Shown here one piece after another: positions 18,205 to 27,899 of a stretch of 64,000 nt of DNA. The stretch lies in the NCBI GenBank assembly GCA_963777625.1, contig CAVZRO010000003.1, positions 124,001-188,000 of the forward strand. Direction: 5' to 3'. The stretch comes from DATDIC01 sp963777625 (lineage in GTDB: Bacteria; Pseudomonadota; Alphaproteobacteria; Acetobacterales; Acetobacteraceae). Below the pieces are notes generated by a model. The model searched no databases, was not told the origin of the DNA, and saw only the letters and a program-made list of their open reading frames with translations. The stretch's first letter is position 1; each line of letters opens with the position of its first letter. A program made the position numbers and the translations under genes.

Positions 18205-18452
18205 GTCCATCTGCTCCTCACCAGGCCGTACAGGCTGATTGCCATCCAGAATGCCTCGATCACCACCGACGGCAGGTTCCATTGCACAAAGAACGACAGG
18301 AAGATCAGCGCCGACCCCAGCAGGTTGGCGGCCGGAAAGCGCCAGTCCTGCGACGAGAGCCATCGCTGCTGGTTGGCGAAATACGCCGCGATGATCAGCG
18401 CCACGCCGACAAATCCCAGCACCACCAGCAACTGGCGACCGATGTCCGACAC
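18201..18452 (-). CDS. Small membrane protein, CBU_0592-like family
   Basis: An 83-aa protein with three hydrophobic segments (LLVVLGFVGVALIIAAYFA, ANLLGSALIFLSFFV and VVIEAFWMAISLYGLV). The pattern resembles the CBU_0592 family of tiny uncharacterised membrane proteins. Its stop codon overlaps the kdsA start (ATGA), and it lies 20 bp downstream of pyrG, so it is in the same transcription unit. No function is known. Confidence 0.7.
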   Translation of the reverse strand: MSDIGRQLLVVLGFVGVALIIAAYFANQQRWLSSQDWRFPAANLLGSALIFLSFFVQWNLPSVVIEAFWMAISLYGLVRSRWT

Positions 18453-18472
18453 CTGGGTGCTTGCAAGGGATG

Positions 18473-20104
18473 TCAGACGAACCGCGCCTGCCGCACCGCC
18501 GCCTCGATAAACCCGGCGAACAGCGGATGCGGCTCGAACGGCTTGGACTTCAGTTCCGGATGGAACTGCACGCCGATGAACCAGGGATGCTCGGGCAACT
18601 CGATCGTCTCCGGCAGCACTCCGTCCGGTGACATGCCGGAAAAGCGCATGCCGGCCGCTTCCAGCTCCTCCCGGTAATGCACGTTCACCTCATAGCGGTG
18701 ACGATGGCGTTCCTCGATGACCGGCGCGTTGCCATAGATCTCACGCACCAGGCTGCCAGGGCGCAATACGGCCGGATATACCCCCAGCCGCATCGTGCCG
18801 CCCAGGTTGCCGCCTTCCATGCGCCGCTCGATCTCATTGCCGCGCGCCCATTCCGTCAGCAATCCGACCACCGGAGTCGCGCACGGACCAAACTCGGTGG
18901 ACGACGCGTCGCACAGCCCCGCCAGGTTCCGCGCCGCCTCGATGACCGCCATCTGCATGCCGAAGCAGATGCCGAAGAACGGCACCTTCCGCTCGCGCGC
19001 GAAGCGTACCGCCTCGATCTTGCCCGGCGTTCCGCGTTCACCGAATCCACCCGGCACCAGGATGCCGTCCACGCCCTCCAACCGCTGCACCGCGTCCGGT
19101 TGTTCGAAAATCTCGCTGTCCAACCACTCCAGCCGCACCTTCACGCGGTTGGCGATGCCGCCATGGGCCAGCGCCTCGGCGAGCGACTTATAGCTGTCCA
19201 GCAGGTTGGTGTATTTGCCGACGATCGCGATCCGTACGTCGCCCTCCGGCGAGCGCACCGTATCGACAATCCTCTCCCACCGCGACAGGTCGGGCGTGCC
19301 CTCCTGCGCCAGGCCGAAATGCCGCAGCACCTCGCGGTCCATTCCCTCGGAATGATAGCGCAGCGGCACCGCGTAGATTGTATCCACGTCCAGTGCCGGG
19401 ATCACCGCCTGCGGGCGTACATTGCAGAACAGCGCAATCTTGCGCCGCTCGCTGTCCGGGATGGGGCGGTCGCAGCGGCACAGCAGCATCTGCGGCTGGA
19501 TGCCCACATTCAGCAGTTCCTTCACCGAATGCTGCGTCGGCTTGGTCTTCAGCTCGCCCGCGGACGAGATGTAGGGCACCAGCGTCAGGTGCACGAACAT
19601 CGCCCGCTCCGGCCCCAGCTCGTTGCTGAGCTGGCGGATCGCTTCCAGGAACGGCAGACTCTCGATATCGCCGACGGTGCCGCCGATCTCCACCAGCACG
19701 AAATCGAACGAACCGGTCCCCCGCAGGATCATCTCCTTGATCGCGTCGGTGATGTGCGGGATCACCTGCACCGTGGCGCCCAGATAGTCGCCGCGCCGCT
19801 CCTTGGCGATCACATCCGAATAAATGCGCCCGGTGGTGGCATTGTCGGCCCTGGTCGCGTGCACGCCGGTAAAGCGTTCATAGTGTCCCAGATCCAGGTC
19901 GGTCTCGGCGCCGTCGTCGGTGACGAACACCTCGCCGTGCTGATACGGGCTCATGGTACCCGGATCGACGTTCAGATAAGGATCGAGCTTGCGCAGCCGC
20001 ACGGAAAACCCGCGCGCCTGCAACAGTGCACCCAGCGCCGCCGCAGCGATTCCCTTGCCAAGAGAGGAGACCACGCCGCCGGTGATGAAAACGAACCGCG
20101 TCAT
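18473..20104 (-). CDS. pyrG: CTP synthase
   Basis: Aminates UTP to CTP using glutamine. At 543 aa it is full length. The N-terminal synthase domain has the P-loop-like FITGGVVSSLGKGIAAAALG, RKLDPYLNVDPGTMSPYQHGEVFV and VEIGGTVGDIESLPF. The C-terminal glutaminase domain has GGFGERGTPGK, the catalytic cysteine in FFGICFGMQMAVIE, and the histidine and glutamate in FHPELKSKP. It follows secG in the usual alphaproteobacterial order tpiA-secG-pyrG-kdsA. Confidence 0.97.
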   Translation of the reverse strand: MTRFVFITGGVVSSLGKGIAAAALGALLQARGFSVRLRKLDPYLNVDPGTMSPYQHGEVFVTDDGAETDLDLGHYERFTGVHATRADNATTGRIYSDVIAKERRGDYLGATVQVIPHITDAIKEMILRGTGSFDFVLVEIGGTVGDIESLPFLEAIRQLSNELGPERAMFVHLTLVPYISSAGELKTKPTQHSVKELLNVGIQPQMLLCRCDRPIPDSERRKIALFCNVRPQAVIPALDVDTIYAVPLRYHSEGMDREVLRHFGLAQEGTPDLSRWERIVDTVRSPEGDVRIAIVGKYTNLLDSYKSLAEALAHGGIANRVKVRLEWLDSEIFEQPDAVQRLEGVDGILVPGGFGERGTPGKIEAVRFARERKVPFFGICFGMQMAVIEAARNLAGLCDASSTEFGPCATPVVGLLTEWARGNEIERRMEGGNLGGTMRLGVYPAVLRPGSLVREIYGNAPVIEERHRHRYEVNVHYREELEAAGMRFSGMSPDGVLPETIELPEHPWFIGVQFHPELKSKPFEPHPLFAGFIEAAVRQARFV

Positions 20105-20214
20105 GGGCGGCCACTATAGAAACCCGACTCGGGGGCGGGAAGCCCCAACGTCGGGCGGGCGGCATGCGCCCGCAGCGGATCAGGAACCGGCGGATCAGGA
20201 ACCGGCGGAGGTCA

Positions 20215-20577
20215 TCAGTGCGGGACCGAGCCCCCAGCCGGCGCGGCCGGCGCCGGTGTTGCCGGTGTTGCCGGCGAACCAGCCGGCGCCGCGGGAGGCG
20301 GTGTCGGCACTGTCTGTGGCATGGCGAGAATCGAATTGCCCGCCCCGGACGTCCCGCGGTTCAGCACCGCCATGCTCAGCGACAGGCCGAGGAACACTGC
20401 CGCCAGCACGGCCGTCGTCCGGGTCAGCAGATTCGCCGTTCCCCGGCCGGACATGAACGAGCCCATACCCTGTGAGCTGCCGATCCCCAGGCCGCCGCCT
20501 TCGCTGCGCTGGATCAGGACCACCCCGATCAGCGCGATCGTGACGAAAACATGGATCACCATCAGAATGGCCATCAT
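20215..20577 (-). CDS. secG: Preprotein translocase subunit SecG
   Basis: A small inner-membrane partner of SecYE, 120 aa. It has two transmembrane helices (IHVFVTIALIGVVLIQ and TAVLAAVFLGLSLSMAVL) joined by the conserved polar loop RSEGGGLGIGSSQGMGSFMSG. The C-terminus is a Pro/Ala-rich tail common in alphaproteobacterial SecG. It lies between tpiA and pyrG on the same strand. Confidence 0.93.
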   Translation of the reverse strand: MMAILMVIHVFVTIALIGVVLIQRSEGGGLGIGSSQGMGSFMSGRGTANLLTRTTAVLAAVFLGLSLSMAVLNRGTSGAGNSILAMPQTVPTPPPAAPAGSPATPATPAPAAPAGGSVPH

Positions 20578-20619
20578 CGGCGTGAAAAACCTGAATTCGC
20601 GTTCCGGGAGCGCGAGGCT

Positions 20620-21357
20620 TTACCCCTCCCGGGCCGCTCGGGCAATCGCCAGGAAATCGCTGGCGTTCAGGCTGGCGCCCCCGATCAGCGCACCATTGAC
20701 GTCATTGATCGACAGCAGCGCCGCCGCGTTCGCCGGCTTCACCGACCCGCCGTACAGGATTCGGATGTCCCGCCCGGAGGTGCCGAACTGCCGTACCAGT
20801 TCCTCGCGGATGAAGTCGTGCATCGCCGCCACCTCCTGCTCGGACGGGGTTGTCCCGGATCCGATCGCCCAGACCGGCTCGTAGGCGACCACGCCGGCAA
20901 ATCCTTTCGGCAGGCTGCCGGCAAGCTGCCATCCCACGACCTCGGTCTCTTGCCCGTTTTGCCGCTGATCCTGAGTCTCGCCCACGCACACGATCGGTGC
21001 CAGGCCGGCGGCCACCGCTGCGAGGACCTTCTCCCGCACCAGTTCATCGGTCTCCCCGTGGTCCCGTCGGCGTTCCGAGTGGCCCAGAATCACCCAGCTC
21101 GCCCCGGCATCCCGCAACATCGGCGCCGAGATATCGCCGGTGTGGGCGCCGGCGGGATCCTGGTGGCAATCCTGTCCGCCCGCCGCGACAGGCGAACTGC
21201 TCACCAGCCGCGCCACTGATTCAAGGTGCAGGGCAGGGGGGCAGACAAGCAGGTCGCAGGCGATCCCGCCGGCACCTTCGGCCACCGCACGCGCCAGGGC
21301 GGCGGCCTCCGCGCGAACCAGGTGCATCTTCCAGTTCCCGGCAATCAATGAACGCAT
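20620..21357 (-). CDS. tpiA: Triosephosphate isomerase
   Basis: Glycolytic TIM-barrel enzyme of about 245 aa interconverting dihydroxyacetone phosphate and glyceraldehyde-3-phosphate. It shows the lysine in LIAGNWKMH, the histidine in WVILGHSERR, the catalytic glutamate in VVAYEPVWAIGSG and the phosphate loop in ILYGGSVKPANA. The start at MRSLIAGNWKMH was preferred over an ATG 27 bases further upstream. It is divergent from the ppiD-like gene. Confidence 0.95.
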   Translation of the reverse strand: MRSLIAGNWKMHLVRAEAAALARAVAEGAGGIACDLLVCPPALHLESVARLVSSSPVAAGGQDCHQDPAGAHTGDISAPMLRDAGASWVILGHSERRRDHGETDELVREKVLAAVAAGLAPIVCVGETQDQRQNGQETEVVGWQLAGSLPKGFAGVVAYEPVWAIGSGTTPSEQEVAAMHDFIREELVRQFGTSGRDIRILYGGSVKPANAAALLSINDVNGALIGGASLNASDFLAIARAAREG

Positions 21358-21475
21358 CGCATTCCCTCCCCCTCGCATCGCCATTCAGCCCAACTCCGAG
21401 CACGAACGCAAAGTGGGACGTTGGCAAAACGCCTTGTCCGCCCCTATGGTCCGCCCGCCCACTGGAAATCGCCTG

Positions 21476-23387
21476 ATGCTGACCGCTTTGCGCCGCTATC
21501 TGGAAACTTGGCCCGTCCGCGTGTTCTTCGGGATCATGGTGGTCTCCTTCGTCATTTGGGGCGTGGGCGACGTGGTGCGTCAGATCGGCTTCCAAACCTG
21601 GGTCGCGAAGGCCGGTGGCGAGACGATCGGGCCACAGCGGTTCCAGGAGCAGTTCCAGCGCGCCATGGCGCAAGCGGAGCGCCGACTTCCGCAAGGCCAG
21701 GACGTCACTCCCGCGCTCCGCCGACAGGTCGCCAACCAGGCGCTGCAGCAGCTTTTCGGCCAGGTCGCGATGGACAACGAATTGGCCCGGCTGCGCATCG
21801 TAGTGCCTGATCCGGCCCTCCGGCAGGCAGTGGTCAGCATGCCGGCTTTCCGTGGTGCCAACGGCCAGTTCGACCGTGCGGCGCTCGACGCCGCGCTGCG
21901 CAACAATAACGTGTCTGAACCCGAGTTCCTCGGGATGGTCCGATCGCAGGTGGCCGCCCAGCAACTGATCAGCGCTGTCAGCTCCGGCGCGGCCGCCCCG
22001 GCATTGCTGAGCCGGCGGATTTTCGACTTCGAATATGAGAAGCGTTCGGCCCAGATGGTCGAGCTGCCGTTCGCCGCTGCGCCGGCCCCGCCGACACCCA
22101 CGGATGCGCAGCTCCACCGCTGGTACGACAACCACCCCTGGCTCTATGCAATTCCCGAGTACCGGCGCGTGAAAGCGGTGCTGCTCACGCCAGAGACTTT
22201 GGAAAAGACCCTCACCGTGACCGACCAGGAGCTACAGGCCTACTACGATAGCAATCGCGCGCAATACGTGGTCGCCGGAAAACGCTCGATTCAGGTGCTG
22301 GTACTGCACGATGAGGCGCAGGCGAAAGCCCTGGCGGCGAAATGGCAGGCTGGGGCGGACTGGGCCGCAATCCAGCAGGCCACCAAGGAAGCAGGCGGCA
22401 GCGCAATCGAGCTCGACGATACCACGGAAACTGGTGTCCCCGACCCGGACCTCGCCAAGGCCGCCTTCGCCGCTCCGACCGACAGCGTATCGCAGCCGGT
22501 GAAGACCGCGCTTGGCTGGGACGTGCTGAAGGTCACCAAGGCCACCGCTGGCTCGGAAGCAACCCTTGATCAGGCCAAGGACGCCATCCGTGCCCACATC
22601 CTCGCCGATAAGGCGGCGTCCCAGATTTACGACTCGGCGAACAAGCTCGACGACGTGCTCGGCACGGGCGCTGGCCTCGACAAAATTCCGAGTGGCCTTG
22701 GCGCGTCCGGCTTGGAGGGGACGCTTGATGCCAGCGGGAACACGCCCGCCGGCACGCCGGCGCCGATCCCCGGCTCGCCCGAGCTGCGCAAGGCGCTGAT
22801 CGAGGCCGCGTTCAAAACCCCGCGAGGGGCAGCCGCCCGCGCAGCTCATCGAAGTCACCGCCGAGAATGGTCCGTCCTCCTATTTCGCGCTGACCGTCGA
22901 ATCGATTACGCCGCCGTCGGAGCGGCCGTTCGATGAGGCAAAGCCGACCGTCGCGTCGGACTGGACCGAGGCGGCCCGCGAGCGGGAGGCGGAACAGTCG
23001 GCCGCTGCCGTGGTGGCCGCCGTCAAAGGCGGGCAGTCGCTGGCCGACGCGGCCACCGTTGCCGGGCTGACCGTGCGTGACTCACCGCTGGTGACGCGGA
23101 CAGCCGAGGCGCCGGACATGCCGCCGACGTTGCAACGTGTCTTGTTTAGCCTGGAGCCCAAGGAGCCGACGATGGTGCAGACGGCGGACGGGTTCGTGGT
23201 GGCGGTGCCGGACAAGATCGTTCAGCCGGACCCGACCGCCGACAAGGCCGCCTACGACGATGTCACCGGTTCATTGACCCGGAGTATCGCCACCGACCTG
23301 GCCGTGACATTCGACCAGGCCCTGCGCGCCCGTGCCCACCCGCGGATAAATCAGACCGTGTTCGAAGGCTTCGTCAACAGCCAGTAA
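21476..23387 (+). pseudogene. ppiD: Peptidyl-prolyl isomerase, PpiD/SurA-N type, one frame break
   Basis: Membrane-anchored periplasmic folding helper. The N-terminus has one membrane anchor (VRVFFGIMVVSFVIWGVGDVV), then a SurA-N-like region with the usual 'FRGANGQFDRAALDAALRNN' block, then a parvulin-like domain. The frame breaks near 22827: the first part ends in LIEAAFKTPRG, and the rest (QPPAQLIEVTAENGPSSYF to the stop at 23387) is one base out of frame because of an extra G in GGGG. Together they make about 636 aa, the normal PpiD length. It is followed by trpE, as in other alphaproteobacteria. Confidence 0.85.
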
Positions 23388-23414
23388 CCCGCACTCACGC
23401 GATCGAGGAGACCC

Positions 23415-24941
23415 ATGAACATCGCCCTGCCCCCCGGTTTTGCCGGCTTCCGTGCCAGATATGAAGCTGGACGCGGGACGCTGGTCTGGTGGCATGGCGT
23501 GGCCGACCTCGAAACTCCGGTGGCCGCGTTCCTGAAGCTGGCGCACGGACGGCCGTACAGCTTCCTGCTCGAAAGCGTGGAGGGCGGCGCTGCCCGCGGG
23601 CGCTATTCGATCATCGGCATGGAGCCGGACCTGATCTGGCGCTGCCGGGCGGGACAGGCGGAGTTGAACCGGAACGCCCGCTCCGCCCCGCATGCATTCC
23701 TCCGCGAGGAAACGCCGGCCCTGGAGAGCCTGCGCGCGCTGATCGCGGAAACGAGGCTTGATGTACCGGACACCCTGCCGCCGATGTCGGGCGGCCTCGT
23801 CGGCTATCTGGGCTACGACATGGTCCGCCTCATGGAGCGCTTGCCGGAGCAGAACCCCGACCCATTCGGCGTCCCCGACGCGCTGCTGATCCGACCCACC
23901 CTGTTCGCCATCTTCGATAACGTGAACGATGAGCTGACCCTGGTGGCGCCGGTCTATCCGAATCCGGACATCTCAGCCGAAGCCGCGTGGGAAGCGGCGG
24001 AGGCTCGGCTGGCCGAAGCGCAGGCCGCGCTCGACCGGCCGCTGCCGCACCCGGCACCGCCGGTCGCGTTGCCGGCCCTGCCGCCGCCGGACTCCAACGT
24101 ATCGGAGGCTGCGTTCCTGGCCGTCGTTGACCGCGCCAAGGACTACATCATGGCCGGCGACGCGTTTCAGGTTGTGCTCAGCCAGTGCTTCTCCACCCCG
24201 TTCGCCCTGCCGCCCTTCGCATTGTACCGCGCGCTGCGTCGGATCAACCCGGCGCCGTTCCTGTTCTTTCTGGATTTCGGTGGTTTCGCCGTGGTGGGAT
24301 CGAGCCCGGAAATTCTCGTGCGCCTGCGCGACGGCACGGTGACGCTACGACCCCTCGCCGGTACCCGCCGCCGCGGTGCGGACCACGAGGAAGACCTGGC
24401 CCTGGAGGCGGAGCTGCTCGCCGACCCCAAGGAACGGGCCGAGCATCTGATGCTGCTCGACCTCGGCCGCAACGATGTCGGACGCGTCGCCGAGCTGGGC
24501 AGCGTGCGGGTGACCGAGAGCTTCGTCATCGAGCGATTCAGCCACGTGATGCATATCAGCTCGAATGTGGAAGGTCGCTTGCGCGGTGACCTTGATGCGC
24601 TGGACGCGCTGATTGCGTCGTTTCCTGCCGGCACGTTGTCCGGCGCGCCGAAAGTTCGGGCGATGGAAATCATCGACGAATTGGAAACGACGCGCCGCGG
24701 CATCTATGCCGGATGCATCGGCTATTTTGCCGCGAACGGCACGATGGATACCTGCATCGCCTTGCGTACCGCCCTGGTGAAGGACGGTCGCATGTACGTG
24801 CAGGCGGGCGCCGGCATCGTTGCCGATTCCAACCCGGCGGCGGAGCACGAAGAATGTCGGCAGAAAGCGCGCGCGCTGTTCCGCGCCGCCGAGGAAGCCG
24901 TGCGCTTCGCGGCCGGCAAACCCAGAGCAGATCGCGCCTGA
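23415..24941 (+). CDS. trpE: Anthranilate synthase component I
   Basis: Makes anthranilate from chorismate with ammonia or with glutamine through TrpG, the first step of tryptophan synthesis. At 508 aa it is full length. The tryptophan-feedback motif SFLLESVEGG is near residue 50, and the C-terminal chorismate-binding domain shows GSSPEILVRL, RPLAGTRRRG, DLGRNDVGRV, FPAGTLSGAPKVRAMEII and QAGAGIVADSNPAAEHEE. It is 27 bp after the ppiD-like gene. The usual followers trpG and trpD are not next to it, because a flippase gene on the opposite strand comes instead. Confidence 0.95.
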   Translation: MNIALPPGFAGFRARYEAGRGTLVWWHGVADLETPVAAFLKLAHGRPYSFLLESVEGGAARGRYSIIGMEPDLIWRCRAGQAELNRNARSAPHAFLREETPALESLRALIAETRLDVPDTLPPMSGGLVGYLGYDMVRLMERLPEQNPDPFGVPDALLIRPTLFAIFDNVNDELTLVAPVYPNPDISAEAAWEAAEARLAEAQAALDRPLPHPAPPVALPALPPPDSNVSEAAFLAVVDRAKDYIMAGDAFQVVLSQCFSTPFALPPFALYRALRRINPAPFLFFLDFGGFAVVGSSPEILVRLRDGTVTLRPLAGTRRRGADHEEDLALEAELLADPKERAEHLMLLDLGRNDVGRVAELGSVRVTESFVIERFSHVMHISSNVEGRLRGDLDALDALIASFPAGTLSGAPKVRAMEIIDELETTRRGIYAGCIGYFAANGTMDTCIALRTALVKDGRMYVQAGAGIVADSNPAAEHEECRQKARALFRAAEEAVRFAAGKPRADRA

Positions 24942-24944
24942 CTG

Positions 24945-24974
24945 ATACCAGCGGCCCGAAGGGCCGACTGGTAT
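24945..24974 (+). terminator. Strong hairpin after trpE
   Basis: ATACCAGCGGCCC and GGGCCGACTGGTAT pair almost perfectly around a GAA loop, starting a few bases after the trpE stop. No T-tract follows. It probably ends the ppiD-trpE transcript, and also separates it from the convergent flippase gene. Confidence 0.55.
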
Positions 24975-25014
24975 GCGCGCAGGGTTGGTGTGGCGGCTGC
25001 GCGCGAAATATGAG

Positions 25015-26595
25015 CTAGCCGGCGAGCCGCCGCCGGGCGAACTGTACGAGAGTCTCGACTCGCCCGACCGCTGCGCGGGCGGAACGTATTATCTGCGCCT
25101 CCGGTGATTCTTCCGGGCCGCCCGAAATCAGCCAGAACAGCACGATCAGCCCGCAATAGCTGATGGTACCGACGCCAACCTCGAGCAGGAAACGCACCGT
25201 GATGCCGACCATCTGGGGTGGCGCGCGCAACTGCTCGCCGACCAGCAGAACCAGGCCGCACATCAGCGCCGCGGCGACCGGCGGGCGCCATAGCGTGGGC
25301 AGGACCGTTCGCCAGCGAAAGTTCAGCATCGATCGGAGCTGAAAGTTCCACAGCACCGCGTTCACCACCGCGGTTGCCAGCATGGCCAGCATCGCGCCCC
25401 GCAGCCCATCCTCCATCAGCCACCAGATCGTCACCGGGACCCGGATCGCGATGCTGATGTAGTAGGTGAAAGTGTACGCGCGCTGTCGATTGAGCGCCAT
25501 CATCACGGTGTGCGTGTAGTGACCGATTGCATCGAAAAGCTGGTACAGCGCGATGATCGGCATAAGCGGGATCACCGCGCTCCATTTCGAGCCGAGGAAG
25601 ATCTCGGTGACCTCGGGGGCCGTCGCCACCAATCCGGCTGTCAGCGGTAGAATGATCAGGGATTGGACCGCCATGCCGTTGATGGCGATCCGACGCAGCT
25701 CGTCGATATCGTGATAGATTTTAGAGAATGCCGAATAGACCGGGCCGCGGATCGGCGCCGCAATCTCGGTGATCGGCAATGAGGCGATCTGCCTGCCCAC
25801 CTGGTACAGACCAACATCTGCCATGCCAAGATAATGCCCGACGACGAAATTCATTAATTGCAGGTCGGTCAGCAGGCAGATGTTCCCGAGGAACAGCCAT
25901 TTGGAGAAGTGCAGCAGATCGCGCCAACCAGCCAGCGAGAAGCGCGGCCGGTGACGCGCGACAACATAGCTTGCCGGCACCGTGAGGAGTTTGTTGAACA
26001 GGTTTCCCAGTATCAGAATCCAGTAATTCTGCATGAAGATAGCCAGCACGAGCACTATGATAAGCGCCTGGATCTTCCCCCACAGCATGAACACAGTGAG
26101 CATCTCGAACCGCATGTTGCGCTGGTAATCGATCAAACGCACATTCTGCAACGAGTTGAGGAATGCGGTTGCGGCGATCACATACATCAGCGGTTGAATT
26201 TTCGGCTCGTGCATGAAGTCCGCCTGCCAGCGGGCGGTAGCGACGAGACATGCAGCAATGAAGGCGCCGCGCAGCACACCCAGGGTCCACGCTGTGTCGT
26301 AGTGCGCCGTTTCCGGCGAACGCATCCGGATGATCGCCAGATTGAAACCTGTCGCGGTCAGCAGATCGAAAATCGGATAGATCGCCTGCGCCAGCGCCAC
26401 GATGCCGAAATCGGCCGGTGAAAGAATCCGCACCAGCACCAGTGTGCTGACCACGCCGATCAGACGCATGCCCAACCGTGCGCCGACCATGTAAATGGAG
26501 GAAAGCACAGTCCGTCGGCCGAGCCGCGAGGGCGTGGCGGCCCCCTCGATCGCTGTCAGAGGCTGCTCGTTAGCCGGAAATTCAGGAACCGTCAT
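25015..26595 (-). CDS. Oligosaccharide flippase / polysaccharide biosynthesis protein
   Basis: Inner-membrane Wzx-type flippase of the MOP superfamily, 526 aa with about twelve to fourteen hydrophobic helices. The start region LGMRLIGVVSTLVLVRILSPADFGIVALA is typical, as is GLYQVGRQIASLPITEIAAPIRGPVYSA in smaller blocks around residue 220. It is expected to move lipid-linked sugar units to the periplasmic face for exopolysaccharide or O-antigen. It diverges from the sulfotransferase gene, and the two may serve one surface glycan. Confidence 0.87.
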   Translation of the reverse strand: MTVPEFPANEQPLTAIEGAATPSRLGRRTVLSSIYMVGARLGMRLIGVVSTLVLVRILSPADFGIVALAQAIYPIFDLLTATGFNLAIIRMRSPETAHYDTAWTLGVLRGAFIAACLVATARWQADFMHEPKIQPLMYVIAATAFLNSLQNVRLIDYQRNMRFEMLTVFMLWGKIQALIIVLVLAIFMQNYWILILGNLFNKLLTVPASYVVARHRPRFSLAGWRDLLHFSKWLFLGNICLLTDLQLMNFVVGHYLGMADVGLYQVGRQIASLPITEIAAPIRGPVYSAFSKIYHDIDELRRIAINGMAVQSLIILPLTAGLVATAPEVTEIFLGSKWSAVIPLMPIIALYQLFDAIGHYTHTVMMALNRQRAYTFTYYISIAIRVPVTIWWLMEDGLRGAMLAMLATAVVNAVLWNFQLRSMLNFRWRTVLPTLWRPPVAAALMCGLVLLVGEQLRAPPQMVGITVRFLLEVGVGTISYCGLIVLFWLISGGPEESPEAQIIRSARAAVGRVETLVQFARRRLAG

Positions 26596-26642
26596 AATCC
26601 TGCAGTGTCAGCCGATCTATCGATGAGCAGGGTCCGCAAGCA

Positions 26643-26855
26643 ATGGCCGCACGAGATAACATGGCTTGGTCGGAACTCAATAGAATATTGTCGGAATGCT
26701 GGCTCCAGGTACGCGACTATGCCGCCATTCGCTCGTCCGTCGCTACGCAGCCAGCGCTTCGCCTGTCCCACGCAGCCGAAATCACTTTACCCGCCGCCAG
26801 CATCCCGCTTATGAACTGCCCGGCGATCAACCGGCAGGAGTTCTGGCGCCTATGA
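26643..26855 (+). CDS. Possible small protein coupled to the sulfotransferase gene
   Basis: A 70-aa open frame (MAARDNMAWSELNRILSECW to FWRL) whose stop TGA overlaps the ATG of the sulfotransferase (ATGA). Its composition is unlike the arginine-rich shadow frames elsewhere. No family is recognised and it has no clear Shine-Dalgarno. It could be a leader or a short real gene, or it could be chance. Confidence 0.3.
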   Translation: MAARDNMAWSELNRILSECWLQVRDYAAIRSSVATQPALRLSHAAEITLPAASIPLMNCPAINRQEFWRL

Positions 26856-27877
26856 CGTTTGACCGCCTGGTCATGGTGCTGGGAGCGCCCCGTTCTGGAA
26901 CAAGCTGGCTCGGCAAAATATTCGACAGCCATCCGGACGTGCTGTATCGGCATGAGCCCGATCTGGCGTTATGGGAACGTCGGCTTCCGTTTCTGATCCC
27001 GGAGCACGAAGTCGCTAATTATACCGCGATCGCCGCGGATTATGTGACGCGGCTCATCAGCACGCCCACGCTCAAATCCGCCGGTCAGTTGCCGACCTTT
27101 CCAAAGAGCTATTATTCACCCGGAAAGCGGGCACTTCATACCGGGCTCATCCGCACTCTCCGCTGGCTGGAGGGGGCCACCCGATCGCGCCGGATGCGCG
27201 CCTATCGGGTCCCCGATTTGACCGATGCCATGCGCGATCCGCGCGTCCGGATCGTGCTGAAATCCATAAGCGCGCGCGGACGAGCGCGCGTGTTCCTTGA
27301 AGCGTTGCCCGGCATGACGGCCATCCTGCTGCTGCGCCATCCGTGCGGTCAGGTCGCCTCGACCCTGCGCGGTCTGCGACAGGGCAGGTTCGATACCGGG
27401 GTGTTCGTGAAGGACGTGCTGTCCACGCCCGGCGCCGACACCTACGGCCTCACTGAAAAGCGACTGAACGCGGCCTCACAGGTGGAGCAGCTCGCCTGGC
27501 ATTGGGCGACCATGAACGAGCTTGCGGCTGGCGCGATGCACAACCGCGCCAATGCCTCCATCGCGTGCTATGAAGATATCTGCCGCGACCCCATCGGCCG
27601 GGCCCGCGAACTGCTGGCTTTCGGCGGCCTGGACTGGAACCGGCAGACCGAGGCTTTCGTCGGCCAAAGCACGACCTACGCCGGACCAGAAAAGTATTAC
27701 AGCGTGTTCCGGAATGCGGTTGATTCGGCGGAGCGCTGGCGTACGGAGCTGCCTGAAACCGACCAGCGGTCGATCCTCGACATTGTAGCTCAGACCTCAC
27801 TGGCCCGTTTCTGGAGCGATACCTCAGGCGGAACGACGCCACGGCTCCAACCGGAGCCGCAGACCGCCAGCACCTGA
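26852..27877 (+). CDS. Sulfotransferase family protein
   Basis: Transfers sulfate from PAPS to a carbohydrate or other acceptor. The protein is 341 aa from MTFDRLVMVLGAPRSG, where GAPRSGTSWLGKIF is the 5'-phosphosulfate-binding loop. ILLLRHPCGQVASTL is the 3'-phosphate-binding region, with the usual arginine and serine spaced as in the family. The ATG at 26852 gives the loop its usual place near the N-terminus. It lies next to a flippase, so sulfation of a surface polysaccharide is plausible but unproven. Confidence 0.82.
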   Translation: MTFDRLVMVLGAPRSGTSWLGKIFDSHPDVLYRHEPDLALWERRLPFLIPEHEVANYTAIAADYVTRLISTPTLKSAGQLPTFPKSYYSPGKRALHTGLIRTLRWLEGATRSRRMRAYRVPDLTDAMRDPRVRIVLKSISARGRARVFLEALPGMTAILLLRHPCGQVASTLRGLRQGRFDTGVFVKDVLSTPGADTYGLTEKRLNAASQVEQLAWHWATMNELAAGAMHNRANASIACYEDICRDPIGRARELLAFGGLDWNRQTEAFVGQSTTYAGPEKYYSVFRNAVDSAERWRTELPETDQRSILDIVAQTSLARFWSDTSGGTTPRLQPEPQTAST

Positions 27878-27899
27878 TGGTGCGCCAGTCGATGGTGTA

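Noticed and set aside
18677..20119. 480-codon frame antisense to pyrG
   Set aside because: Shadow of an essential, fully conserved gene; His/Arg-rich composition and no family.
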